Of a stretch of DNA of 64,000 nt, positions 8,627 to 17,049 are shown piece after piece. The DNA lies in the NCBI RefSeq assembly GCF_000021685.1, contig NC_011961.1:558001-622000 (forward strand). The letters are read 5' to 3'. A model generated the notes under the pieces. That model had not been told where the DNA came from. It saw only the letters and a program-made list of their open reading frames with translations, and searched no databases. Every line of letters starts with the position of its first letter. The stretch's first letter is position 1. The position numbers and the translations under genes were made by a program. The DNA is from Thermomicrobium roseum DSM 5159 (GTDB lineage Bacteria; Chloroflexota; Chloroflexia; Thermomicrobiales; Thermomicrobiaceae).

Positions 8627-9727
8627 ATGCACGACGAGATCGCTCAGCGACTGACCCGCTTTCGCCACGCGTTGGTCTCGAGCGGTATCGACGCTGCGAT
8701 CGTCGGGCCATCCGCTGACTTCCGGTATCTCACCGGCCACCCGGCCGCATCGAGCGAGCGCCTGCTCGCGCTCGTTGTCCCGCAGGCAGGTGAAACCTTC
8801 CTCTTGGTTCCAGAACTGGAATCGACGCGCTTCAGCGAGACGTTACCGTTCAGCTTGCGGACCTGGAAGGACGGTGAGGATCCCATTCGCCTGCTCGCAG
8901 CGCACCTGGAGCGCCTCGGAGTAGGAACGATCGGTGTCAACGACGAGTTCTGGGCCGCGTTCCTCCTACCACTCCAGGCTGCACTGCCGACGCGCAACTT
9001 CACCCGCGTGAGCCTGATCCTCCAGGCACTACGGCGCATCAAGAGCGCCGCGGAAATCGCGTTGGTGCGCGAGGCAGTCGCACGGGTCGACGCCGCCTGG
9101 CAACGGTTCTGCGCGAGCGAGCACCTAACCGGTCGCACTGAGCGCCAGGTCGCTCGCCGCCTCACGGAGCTTCTCCTGGAAGAGGGCCTCGACCACGTCG
9201 CATTTTGCATCGTCGCCAGTGGCCCCCATGCCGCTTCGCCGCACCACGAGCCGACGGATCGGATCATTCAGGCCGGCGATCCCGTGGTCATCGATGTCGG
9301 GGGTCCCTATCACGGCTACTTCGCTGACCTGACCCGAACACCAGTCGCTGGTTCCCTGGCCGACCCGGACTTCGCCACCGCTTACGAGGCCGTACTGGAG
9401 GCCCAGCAAGCAGCCTTCGCCGCCATGCGACCAGGCGCAAGCTGCGAAGAAATCGACCGGATCGCGCGGGACGTCCTCGCGACGCATGGCTTGGCTGAAG
9501 CCTTCCTCCATCGTCTCGGCCATGGTCTCGGCCTTTCCGTCCACGAGCCGCCTTACCTCGTACAGGGAAATCCCGAACGGTTGGAGCCTGGGATGATCGT
9601 CACCGACGAGCCGGGCGTGTACCTCCGCGGTCGTTGGGGGCTCCGGATCGAGGATGTCGTGCTCATCACCGCAGAAGGCGCCGAGCGGCTCACCCGCGCC
9701 CCGCACGAACTCCTTGCACTCCCTTGA
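8627..9727 (+). CDS. M24 family metallopeptidase (Xaa-Pro aminopeptidase/prolidase-like)
   Basis: A 366-residue peptidase with a creatinase N-terminal domain (about 1-125) and a pita-bread catalytic domain. The dinuclear metal ligands are in place: two Asp in VIDVGGPYHGYFADLTRT, His in HRLGHGLGLSVHEPP, Glu in DEPGVYL and Glu in RIEDVVL. It is expected to cleave X-Pro bonds in dipeptides or oligopeptides in the cytoplasm. The ATG at 8627 follows GGGAGG at proper spacing; an in-frame ATG at 8603 lies inside the end of the upstream gene. Co-transcribed with the amidohydrolase-like gene. Confidence 0.9.
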   Translation: MHDEIAQRLTRFRHALVSSGIDAAIVGPSADFRYLTGHPAASSERLLALVVPQAGETFLLVPELESTRFSETLPFSLRTWKDGEDPIRLLAAHLERLGVGTIGVNDEFWAAFLLPLQAALPTRNFTRVSLILQALRRIKSAAEIALVREAVARVDAAWQRFCASEHLTGRTERQVARRLTELLLEEGLDHVAFCIVASGPHAASPHHEPTDRIIQAGDPVVIDVGGPYHGYFADLTRTPVAGSLADPDFATAYEAVLEAQQAAFAAMRPGASCEEIDRIARDVLATHGLAEAFLHRLGHGLGLSVHEPPYLVQGNPERLEPGMIVTDEPGVYLRGRWGLRIEDVVLITAEGAERLTRAPHELLALP

Positions 9728-9735
9728 AGGCTGAT

Positions 9736-12009
9736 TCAGGGCGACCATTCTCCGGCGATGGCGATCGAATTGCCACCCCGCCGCTTGGCGGCATACAGCG
9801 CTTCGTCAGCTGCTCGCAACAATGTTTCTGGCGTGTCACCATGCCGCGGCGAGGCTGCCACCCCGAGCGAGATCGTCAAAGAAACGACCTCGTCGCGCAC
9901 CTGGAACGATGTGTCGGCGACCGCTCGCCGCAAGCGTTCAGCGATGTCGTGCGCCACTGCGAGATCCACGCCAGCGAGGACCACCGCGAACTCGTCACCG
10001 CCGTAGCGGGCCAAGAGGTCACTCGGTCGGAGCGAGCGCGCCAGTCGTTCTGCGACCGCTTGCAGAAGTGCGTCACCGAACAAGTGGCCTTTGGTATCGT
10101 TGAGAACCTTGAAACCGTCGAAATCGATCAGGATCACTGCGACGTGCTCGACGCGCCGATCGCCCAGGGCACGGCGCAAGTGATCGAGCAGGGCTCGGCG
10201 GTTCGGCTGTCCCGTCAGCGGGTCGGTCAGTGCCTTCCGTTCGAGTTGCTCGGTCAGTTCCACCTGGCGCATCAACAGCTCCAGGTGCACTGCCACGTTC
10301 AAGGCGAGGCGCAAGTCCTCTTGATCCAACCGGTGACCGCGCCGGCTCTCGATGTTGAGAACTCCGATCGGCTTACCCTCCCGCCGCAGGACAGCCACGA
10401 CTTCACTCTCCATCGGCAGATCTGGTTGCGGATCGAAGTAATCTGGATCTTGCCGAACATCGACAACAAGCTGAGCACGATTCTCACGCACTGCGCGTCC
10501 GGTCACTCCGCGATCGGCCCGCCACTCGTTGAACGTCAGCCCACCCTCCACGCGGACCGCCCGGCCGACGAATCGTGTACCGTCAGCACTCAGCAGCGCC
10601 AAGCCGACGAGTGCATAGCCGAACTCGCGCTGGAGACGGTCCGCCACCATTTCGAAGGCCGAATCCAAATTGCGATCCTCCGATACCATACGAGTCAAGT
10701 CGTGCAGGAGCTCCAACTCCATGAGACGGCGTCGCTCGAGCGTCACGTCTCGGAGTACCAGTTGAACTTGTGGGAACCAATCGCGCGTGCTCATCGGTAA
10801 CTCGATGACACGTGCGTGGAACTCGATGATGCGGAGGTGCTTGTCCAGCGTCAGCACAGGGATAGTCGCTTCCGCTGCCGGAGCACCGACTGGGCGCTGG
10901 CACCACTCCTCCCACGGTATCGGCGCGAGGGAGCGCACGACCTCGGGTAGCCGAGTACCGGCTAGCCGTTCCGGACGCTCGTATCCCAAAAGGCGAGCGG
11001 CTGCCCCATTCGCCAATCGCACGGTTCCGTTCAGCTCGCAAAGCAGCACCCCGACCGGTTGTTCTTCCACCAACGCGCGGTACTGCTGCTGGTTCAAGAA
11101 AAGTTCGCGCCTGACCTCGCTGATTGCCCAGGCAGTCGCCAGCGCCTCCGCCGCCGCATCGAACAAGCCAATCTCCTCGCGATTCACTTCCTCATATCGC
11201 CGGAAGTAGATCGAAAGCAACGCAGCGACGCGACCAGTCCGACGCACTGGCACCACGATACCCGCTTCCAGTCCACATGCTCGGCGCACCGCGGCGTCGG
11301 TGATCACTCGCTCGTCAGTCGAATCAGGGCGCATGTCCACCGGTTGCACCACCGATTCCAGCACCCGCTGAACCAGTTCGGCTGCCCGGCCCTGAGCACG
11401 CTCTTCCACTTGGCGAATGAACTCCTCCGGTAGACCGACGGCTCCTTCGCAAACCAGCCGGTCTTGCTCCCAATCGATCCGCCACAGCCCGAGCGCTGCG
11501 ACATCGAGGATGCGCTGCAAAAGCAGGAGACTCCGTTGCATCCAATCAGGACTCAGCTCCGCCAACAAGGCGAGGTCGGTTTCGACCTGTCGGAGCGCGT
11601 TGAATCGCAGGAACTGGCGGCGTTCTCGCTCCTGTCCCTGCGACGCGAGTGTGCGTGCGAGCGCGAAGATGCGCTCCAAGTCGACCGCGGTTACCGGGTC
11701 GTACAGCACCGCACCGAAGCCAGCAGCCAGCAGTTCCGGTTCCGCTCCGCGCTCGCTCCGCACCAGCGCGACGAGGAGCATGCCGGAACTGGCCGCTTCA
11801 GTGAGTTCCGATGTATGAGGGGTCGAGATATCCGCATCGAGAAGCACCACACGGACACCCGGTACACGAATACCCTCAGCCGGAGGAACCCACTCCTCTC
11901 GCTCTTGGACACGCCGCACACCCAGTTCCCGGGCGATCCTCGCGATCGCTCCTCGCCGAACTGGATCCTGATCGATGATGAGGAGGTCGAGATCGTCCCA
12001 TGCCATCAC
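9736..12009 (-). CDS. Multi-sensor diguanylate cyclase (receiver-like, GAF, PAS, GAF, GGDEF)
   Basis: A 757-residue signalling protein that should make cyclic di-GMP from two GTP. Order of domains: a receiver-like segment (1-125, LLIIDQDP and VVLLDAD), a GAF domain (about 160-305), a PAS domain (about 310-435), a second GAF domain (about 445-585) and a C-terminal GGDEF domain. The catalytic GGDEF is intact at residues 670-674, and an RPSD inhibitory site lies exactly five residues upstream (661-664), so product feedback inhibition is expected. There is no membrane segment. It is convergent with the M24 gene, 8 bp apart. The second ATG (12006) is an equally good start. Confidence 0.9.
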   Translation of the reverse strand: MMAWDDLDLLIIDQDPVRRGAIARIARELGVRRVQEREEWVPPAEGIRVPGVRVVLLDADISTPHTSELTEAASSGMLLVALVRSERGAEPELLAAGFGAVLYDPVTAVDLERIFALARTLASQGQERERRQFLRFNALRQVETDLALLAELSPDWMQRSLLLLQRILDVAALGLWRIDWEQDRLVCEGAVGLPEEFIRQVEERAQGRAAELVQRVLESVVQPVDMRPDSTDERVITDAAVRRACGLEAGIVVPVRRTGRVAALLSIYFRRYEEVNREEIGLFDAAAEALATAWAISEVRRELFLNQQQYRALVEEQPVGVLLCELNGTVRLANGAAARLLGYERPERLAGTRLPEVVRSLAPIPWEEWCQRPVGAPAAEATIPVLTLDKHLRIIEFHARVIELPMSTRDWFPQVQLVLRDVTLERRRLMELELLHDLTRMVSEDRNLDSAFEMVADRLQREFGYALVGLALLSADGTRFVGRAVRVEGGLTFNEWRADRGVTGRAVRENRAQLVVDVRQDPDYFDPQPDLPMESEVVAVLRREGKPIGVLNIESRRGHRLDQEDLRLALNVAVHLELLMRQVELTEQLERKALTDPLTGQPNRRALLDHLRRALGDRRVEHVAVILIDFDGFKVLNDTKGHLFGDALLQAVAERLARSLRPSDLLARYGGDEFAVVLAGVDLAVAHDIAERLRRAVADTSFQVRDEVVSLTISLGVAASPRHGDTPETLLRAADEALYAAKRRGGNSIAIAGEWSP

Positions 12010-12115
12010 AGGAGCAGTCCCACGAAACCCTTCCCTCCCAAGACGTACCGTGATCGTATCCGACCGTGCGTCGAGCCGCTGTAGGACTTTCTTCCTATCC
12101 CGTCAGCACGCTGTG

Positions 12116-13399
12116 CTACTCCGAGGGCGAGGGTTTCGCTCGAGGTTTCCGGTGCCCGGCACCAGCCGCTTCGAACAGCTCTTCTCCGCAAAATCGCCAG
12201 AGTTCCGGAGCCCACCAGCGAGACGCCACCGCTACCAGGACACAGCCCACCCCGCCGATCACCATCGCACCGGCTGGCCCCACAGCACCTGCGAGCACAC
12301 CGGCTTGGAACTGTCCGAGTCGCGGGCCACCTGCCGCAAAGACCGCTGCAATCGCTCCCACCCGGCCGCGATAGGCATCAGGGGTCGCCAACTGCCGGAC
12401 GGTATGGCGAAGCGCCATAGCGACCGCGTCCAAGGCTCCCGCTAGTGCCAACAGGAGGAATGACAAGACGAACAGGCGACTTATGCCGAAGACGGCCAGC
12501 GCCGCACCATACCCGACGACGACCCAGGCAACCACCTGGCCCGGCCAACGCGGTGTCGGCAGCAGCGCGAACAGTCCTGCCCCGACGATCGCTCCAGCAC
12601 TGGGGGCTGCGAACAAGAGCCCGAGTCCATCTGGCCCGACCCTGAGAACGTCGCGAGCGAACACGGGGAGAAGTCCCGTCGAGGAGGCCAGGAGGACTGC
12701 AAAGAAGTCGAGGAGCATCAGTTGCCAGAGGAGCGGACGGTGGCGGACGAACCGCAACCCGTCCATGAAAGCAGTCCACCCCCGCCGCTCGAGTTTCGGC
12801 ACGGGCAGATCGCGCCGCATGGCCAGCAAGGCTGCCACCACAGCCAAATAGCTCGCGGCATCGACCCAAAATGCGGCGGCCACACTCACATGCGCGATCA
12901 CCAGCCCACCTAGGGCCGGCCCAGCGATGGCCGCCACATCCCAGGCCAGGACATTCAAAGCCAGCGCGTTGGCGAGTCGTTCGCGAGGTACCAGCAAAGG
13001 AATGAGGGCCTGACGAGCCGGTGCATCGAACGACATGGCTGCTGCCGAGGTGAACGCGAGGAGATACAAGAGCGGGAGCGACGTCATCCCCAAGGAGACC
13101 ACGAGCGCGAGCACTCCCAAGAGAAACGCGGCCGTCGATTGCGTGAGTAAAAGAAGTCGACGCCGATCCATCTGATCGGCCAACGTGCCGCCGAAGAGCG
13201 AGAGCACCATTGTCGGGATCGCTCGCACCAGAGCCACACCGCCGAGCTGTGCCGGCGATCCTGTCAAGTCATAGACCAACCAGCTCAGGGCGACGGTCTG
13301 CATCTGCGTGCCGAGCATGGAGACGAACTGCCCGGCCCAGAGCAAGCGAAACTCCCGGAACCGGAGCGCAACCAGCGCTTCCCCCCAGCGAACTCGCAC
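12116..13399 (-). CDS. MFS transporter (MFS_3 / enterobactin-exporter-like)
   Basis: A 427-residue integral membrane protein with about 12 hydrophobic helices. The first half has the MFS loop motif GGTLADQMDRRRLL, and the N-terminus LRFREFRLLWAGQFVSMLGTQ is typical of the MFS_3 exporter family. Substrate unknown; relatives export siderophores or drugs. A GTG at 13399 is preferred as start because an extension to 13495 would overlap the divergent gene at 13490 and adds a hydrophilic Arg-rich stretch that does not belong to the family. The start is not certain. Confidence 0.82.
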   Translation of the reverse strand: MRVRWGEALVALRFREFRLLWAGQFVSMLGTQMQTVALSWLVYDLTGSPAQLGGVALVRAIPTMVLSLFGGTLADQMDRRRLLLLTQSTAAFLLGVLALVVSLGMTSLPLLYLLAFTSAAAMSFDAPARQALIPLLVPRERLANALALNVLAWDVAAIAGPALGGLVIAHVSVAAAFWVDAASYLAVVAALLAMRRDLPVPKLERRGWTAFMDGLRFVRHRPLLWQLMLLDFFAVLLASSTGLLPVFARDVLRVGPDGLGLLFAAPSAGAIVGAGLFALLPTPRWPGQVVAWVVVGYGAALAVFGISRLFVLSFLLLALAGALDAVAMALRHTVRQLATPDAYRGRVGAIAAVFAAGGPRLGQFQAGVLAGAVGPAGAMVIGGVGCVLVAVASRWWAPELWRFCGEELFEAAGAGHRKPRAKPSPSE

Positions 13400-13489
13400 C
13401 TGCCTGCCCCCGAAACGACATCTGCGAGACACTTCTGCCGGCAAGCCTCGACCGATGGTACACTGCGCGCGAACGAAAGGATCGTCCGC

Positions 13490-13942
13490 ATGCACGCTCC
13501 CATGACTCGCGCTATCCTCTACGGCTTCCTCGGTGCAGTCGGAACCGCCATAATGGTCGGTGTCCCCACGGCACTCATCCCGAATCCCGTTTTCGGTCGC
13601 ATGATTCCACCGGACGAATTCGACTACCTGGTTTTCGCTGCGACCGTCATCCTCGCTTCGGCCCTCGCCGCCACCTATGCCTGGCCACTCGCCTGCCCGC
13701 TCCCGGAACGACGCATCGCTGCTGGCTCCCTCGCCACCTTCTTCGCAGTCGGGTGTCCGACATGCAACAAGCTCGTGTTGCTCCTACTCGGGAGTAGCGG
13801 GGCGGTTCAATGGTTTGCCCCTCTGCAGCCACTCCTCGGTATTGCCGGGCTGGCCCTGCTGGCCTCGGCTCTCATCTACCGGTTACGGCTGCTCGCTCCG
13901 TTTTCTCACTCCAACCAGCCGAAGCGCGCCGCCCTTGACTGA
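13490..13942 (+). CDS. Small four-helix membrane protein with a GCPTCN motif
   Basis: A 150-residue protein with four likely transmembrane segments (about 8-28, 45-64, 80-100 and 108-130). A CxxC pair lies in AVGCPTCNKLVLLLLGSSGA, in the third hydrophobic segment. The cysteine pair inside the membrane suggests disulfide chemistry or binding of a soft metal, but I do not recognise a characterised family. GAAAGGA lies before the ATG and a TACACT -10-like hexamer at 13459. It is divergent from the MFS exporter, with which it may share a control region. Confidence 0.72.
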   Translation: MHAPMTRAILYGFLGAVGTAIMVGVPTALIPNPVFGRMIPPDEFDYLVFAATVILASALAATYAWPLACPLPERRIAAGSLATFFAVGCPTCNKLVLLLLGSSGAVQWFAPLQPLLGIAGLALLASALIYRLRLLAPFSHSNQPKRAALD

Positions 13943-14380
13943 CCGAGACAGGGGTCACTTCTGCAGTAGTCTTGTGCTTTCTCCCCTGCTCGTCACTGTT
14001 CCAGATTGCACCAGAAAGGCGAGGAACGAACAGAGCGCGGCGACTCGTGGCACGTGCTTGTCGTGCGTCTCTCGCCGGAAGGCAGTCAGTCCAGCTCAGG
14101 CACAACTAGGATCTTGGGTAGTGGAGATCACCCTCCCCATCCACCGTCGAAAGTCTTTCCCTGAGCGCGATCCAACACTGGGCTCCATGTCGTCCTCTGC
14201 CCTCAGGAGCATCTTCGCGCGCGGTGCACAACGCCGCCCGTCGGCTTCGACCACTGCTCCGATCCGCCGATCGAGAGCGGAGTGGTCAGTGCGCCGCGGC
14301 GAGACGTTCAGTCGGTCAGGGTTGTCGACATCGCGAGCCCTTCAGGCCACCTCTGGCCCATCCAGGGCTACACTCCGCTC
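13943..14380. other. Gene-free stretch between the membrane protein gene and tRNA-Lys
   Basis: About 440 bp with no frame that has both a ribosome site and plausible protein composition on either strand. Frames that stay open here are Arg/Ser-rich shadows. I see no repeat or strong hairpin. The tRNA promoter begins at its right end. Confidence 0.6.
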
Positions 14381-14409
14381 TTGCACGCTCGACCCCTCCC
14401 GTGTATACT
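14381..14409 (+). promoter_or_regulatory. Sigma-70 promoter of tRNA-Lys
   Basis: TTGCAC at 14381-14386 and TATACT at 14404-14409 are separated by 17 bp, and the tRNA begins 20 bp after the -10. Among the best consensus matches in the window. Confidence 0.8.
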
Positions 14410-14429
14410 CTGTGCGGTAGACGACGTTT

Positions 14430-14505
<76 letters not shown>

Positions 14506-14535
14506 CAGAAAACTGCTCGGAGACACGAACTCGAA

Positions 14536-14567
14536 AGACCGGTCGGGAAGCGATATCCGGCCGGTCT
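14536..14567 (+). terminator. Intrinsic terminator of tRNA-Lys
   Basis: The 11-nt arm AGACCGGTCGG (14536-14546) pairs with CCGGCCGGTCT (14557-14567), with one U-G wobble and a 10-nt loop. It is followed by CGCATTTTG. It lies 30 bp after the tRNA. Confidence 0.65.
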
Positions 14568-15003
14568 CGCATTTTGACCGCCGTTTCGGCCACAGTCAGT
14601 CGCAAGATATTCGCTCGAGCACTAGCGTCGGCCATCGTCGAGGCGCTGCTGCCGTCTCCTCCGGTAACCGGCAGACGCACTGTAGGACAAATGACCGAGA
14701 TTGGCATTCGAGAAGAATTTGGGTAACACCCTCGATACGACACCAGACCGATGAGGCAGCCAGGGTTCCGTATCCGGACGCGCGGCACCGTGAACGAGGC
14801 TCGTCGCTACCCGGTGCGGACGGATCGCTCGCACAGCCACGACTCCGCTCGCATCACCGGCAAGGTTTGGATCCCAGCCCCGTCACCTGCCAGCAGCGCC
14901 AGACCAGCGCAGAGTTTGCTCGATCCGACCGCCGGGAGTGCTGGCTCCGCTATCATTCTCCTGTCGGGCCAGGCCCGATAGCGAACGGGGAAAGGATGTC
15001 ACC
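14568..15003. other. Gene-free stretch between tRNA terminator and PCYCGC lipoprotein gene
   Basis: About 430 bp with no convincing coding frame on either strand. It presumably holds the promoter of the lipoprotein gene; I see no consensus promoter strong enough to name. Confidence 0.5.
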
Positions 15004-15459
15004 GTGTATTCCCGTCGTTCTCTTCTGACCGGTTTTCTCCTGTTACCACTGCTCGCTGCCTGCGGGCGGTCGCCAGCCAAGGACCGCCACGACGAACTCA
15101 TCGCCTGGCCGGCCCAAGATCGTTGGCCGCCGATCTTCTACCAGGCTTCGACTGAGGCGCAGGAGGCATACCGCTACGCCGTGACTCACCCGCAGATCCT
15201 GCAGTATTTCCCCTGTTACTGCGGGTGCGTGGAATGGGGGCACCGCTCGGTCCTCGACTGCTCCGTCCGCGAATTCCGTGCCGACGGATCCGTCGTGCTC
15301 GACAGCATGACCTTCGGTTGAGGAATCTGCATCGACATCACGCGTGACGTGATGCGGCTCACGGCAGAAGGACACTCGCTCCGCACGATCCGTCAGTACG
15401 TCGAGGCAACCTATAGTAGCCTCGGCCCGGGCACGAACACACCATGGCCGCCGGAGTGA
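15004..15459 (+). CDS. PCYCGC-motif lipoprotein, candidate selenoprotein read through an in-frame UGA
   Basis: The GTG at 15004 follows GGGGAAAGGA and starts a lipoprotein signal (hydrophobic 6-17, lipobox LAAC, Cys20). PCYCGC is at residues 70-75 and GHRSVLDC at 79-86, matching the family named for that motif (recalled, function unknown, extracytoplasmic). The frame meets TGA at 15319-15321 (codon 106), then continues without further stops for 45 codons to TGA at 15457-15459. The continuation GICIDITRDVMRLTAEG looks like the normal family C-terminus, where I expect CGIC. So UGA replaces the first Cys of a CxxC pair (UGIC, 106-109). A 7-bp hairpin follows in the bacterial SECIS position. The full frame ends 5 bp before the convergent DegV gene. 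Alternatives are a nonsense mutation or sequencing error. Confidence 0.75.
15336..15354 (+). promoter_or_regulatory. Candidate bacterial SECIS hairpin downstream of the UGA
   Basis: CATCACG (15336-15342) pairs perfectly with CGTGATG (15348-15354) around a 5-nt loop CGUGA. The apical loop begins 21 nt after the UGA, and its second base is G. Both agree with the general bacterial SECIS description (loop roughly 16-37 nt after UGA, a G in the first two loop positions). The hairpin lies within the coding sequence, as in other bacterial selenoprotein genes. Confidence 0.55.
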
Positions 15460-15464
15460 GTCCG

Positions 15465-16307
15465 TCAGGCAGGCGACTCCGCACAGTACGCCAACCCGAG
15501 TAACCCCGGTCCGGTGTGGATGGCCATCGCCGCCGTGAAGGGGGTGACGAACGATTCCACGACCTGGAATCGCTCCTCGATCGTCTGCCGTAGTTCCGCT
15601 GCTTCCTCGGCCGCTCCCGCGTGCAGCACCCCCACGTGCACCGGCCGTTCACCCACGTCCTGCTCCATGCGACGCAGCATCGCCTCGATCGCTCGTCGGC
15701 GCGTCCTGACCCGCTCCAGTGAGACGATCTTCCCATCCCGCAGCGTCAAAATGGGCTTGACCTGCAGCATATCGACTGCCAGCTGGGCGAGCCACGGCGC
15801 ACGCCCGCTCCGCACGAGATAGGTAACGGTGTCCAGCACAGCGAAAAACCGCACCTGTGACCGGAGTTCTTTGACCCGGCGCACGATCGTCTCCAAGTCC
15901 GCCCCCTGCTCAGCCAAGCGTGCTGCCGCGAGAACGAGAAAACCTTCCGCCATGGTCGCTGCTCGGCTATCGACGACGCGGATCGGAATCCGCTCGATCA
16001 GTCGAGCTGCCGCCGCCGCAGCCTGTACCACACCAGTCACGCCGGAGGAGACGTGAATCGACACGATCCCCGTCGCGATGCGCGACAGCTCCTCGTACGT
16101 GTCGAGGAACTCACCCACGGCCGGCTGCGCCGTCGTGAGCACTTCTCCCGCTTCCAGCCACGCGAATGCCTCCTCCGGCGTCACATCGATGCCATCGCGA
16201 TAGACTCGCTCGCCGCGAACGATGCGCACCGGCACCACACGGATGTGGTAGCGCTCGACGAGTTCGAGGGGTAAGCACGCGATGCTGTCAGTCACGACCG
16301 CGAGCAC
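15465..16307 (-). CDS. DegV family fatty-acid-binding protein (FakB-like)
   Basis: A 280-residue DegV-fold protein. Family landmarks are present: TDSIACLP near the N-terminus, TAQPAVGEF about residue 60, SSGVTG about 88 and the C-terminal IHTGPGLLGLAY. In Firmicutes these proteins (FakB) hold a fatty acid while FakA phosphorylates its carboxylate. Context strongly supports that role here: a PlsY-like acyltransferase gene lies 6 bp upstream in the same operon, and a FakA-like gene is divergent just beyond it. The ligand cannot be deduced from sequence. Confidence 0.88.
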   Translation of the reverse strand: MLAVVTDSIACLPLELVERYHIRVVPVRIVRGERVYRDGIDVTPEEAFAWLEAGEVLTTAQPAVGEFLDTYEELSRIATGIVSIHVSSGVTGVVQAAAAAARLIERIPIRVVDSRAATMAEGFLVLAAARLAEQGADLETIVRRVKELRSQVRFFAVLDTVTYLVRSGRAPWLAQLAVDMLQVKPILTLRDGKIVSLERVRTRRRAIEAMLRRMEQDVGERPVHVGVLHAGAAEEAAELRQTIEERFQVVESFVTPFTAAMAIHTGPGLLGLAYCAESPA

Positions 16308-16313
16308 GGTAGG

Positions 16314-16955
16314 TCAACCCTCCATCGCGGGAGGCCACCGCTCCTCATCGCGATCCAACCAGAATCGCCGCCAGAGAACAGTCTGCCGAGCAACCGGATC
16401 ACGCGGAAGTCGCCGCCGGTTCGCTTCCAGCCGCTTGACGATCGTGATCGCGAGCATACCGAGACTGCCCCGCAATGCCGCGTCGGATCCACCGAGCGCG
16501 ATGATCACGCCCGGTAACGAGAGGAGCCCGAGCAACGCGACCACCGGAGTGCGCCGCACGAGCCTTCCGATCGCCAACGCGGCGAGCACGACGAAGACTC
16601 CCATGGGGAAGACGACGAGCAGGAATCCGAGAAACGGACTGATCCCGCGCCCACCGCGAAAGCCGAGCCACAGTGACCAGTTGTGACCGACGACGGCTGC
16701 CAAACCACACGCCATAGCCAGCTCCGAACTGGCTCCGACCTGTAAGGGCAGTACGGTCGCGAGGTACCCCTTCAAGACGTCGATCAGACCGACCGGAACC
16801 ACCGCCCAGCGCGCGACCAGATAGTAGACTCCCGAGCCACTGATCGTCGGCGAGCGCTCCCGCAGATCGACTCCCGCGAGGAGCTGGGCAGCGATCTGAG
16901 CGGTCGGTACGGAGCCGAGGAGATATCCGGCGAGCAGCAGAAGCACGCTCTCCAT
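16314..16955 (-). CDS. PlsY-like glycerol-3-phosphate acyltransferase, divergent
   Basis: A 213-residue membrane protein with five or more hydrophobic helices. PlsY transfers an acyl group from acyl-phosphate to glycerol-3-phosphate. Motif 1 (LLGSVPTAQ, residues 12-20) and motif 3 (GHNWSLWLGFRGGRG) are recognisable and LKGYLA matches the segment after motif 2. Motif 2 itself, normally GNPGATN-like and substrate-binding, reads GSGVYY here, so activity or acceptor may differ. The ATG at 16955 has AGGAG 7 nt upstream, and TATACT (16983-16978 on this strand) is a good -10. In operon with FakB-like gene, divergent from FakA-like gene. Confidence 0.82.
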   Translation of the reverse strand: MESVLLLLAGYLLGSVPTAQIAAQLLAGVDLRERSPTISGSGVYYLVARWAVVPVGLIDVLKGYLATVLPLQVGASSELAMACGLAAVVGHNWSLWLGFRGGRGISPFLGFLLVVFPMGVFVVLAALAIGRLVRRTPVVALLGLLSLPGVIIALGGSDAALRGSLGMLAITIVKRLEANRRRLPRDPVARQTVLWRRFWLDRDEERWPPAMEG

Positions 16956-16977
16956 GTTGGCACTCCTATTGTCTATG

Positions 16978-16983
16978 AGTATA
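16978..16983 (-). promoter_or_regulatory. -10 element of the plsY-fakB operon
   Basis: TATACT on the minus strand, 23 bp before the PlsY-like start. A TTGTAG hexamer 19 bp further upstream is a weak -35. It lies in the 94-bp divergent region shared with the FakA-like gene. Confidence 0.5.
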
Positions 16984-17049
16984 GAAACAGAGCGCTCGCT
17001 TGCTACAATCGGCCCGAACGGGGCGAGTACGAGGCAACAGGGCGGAGCG

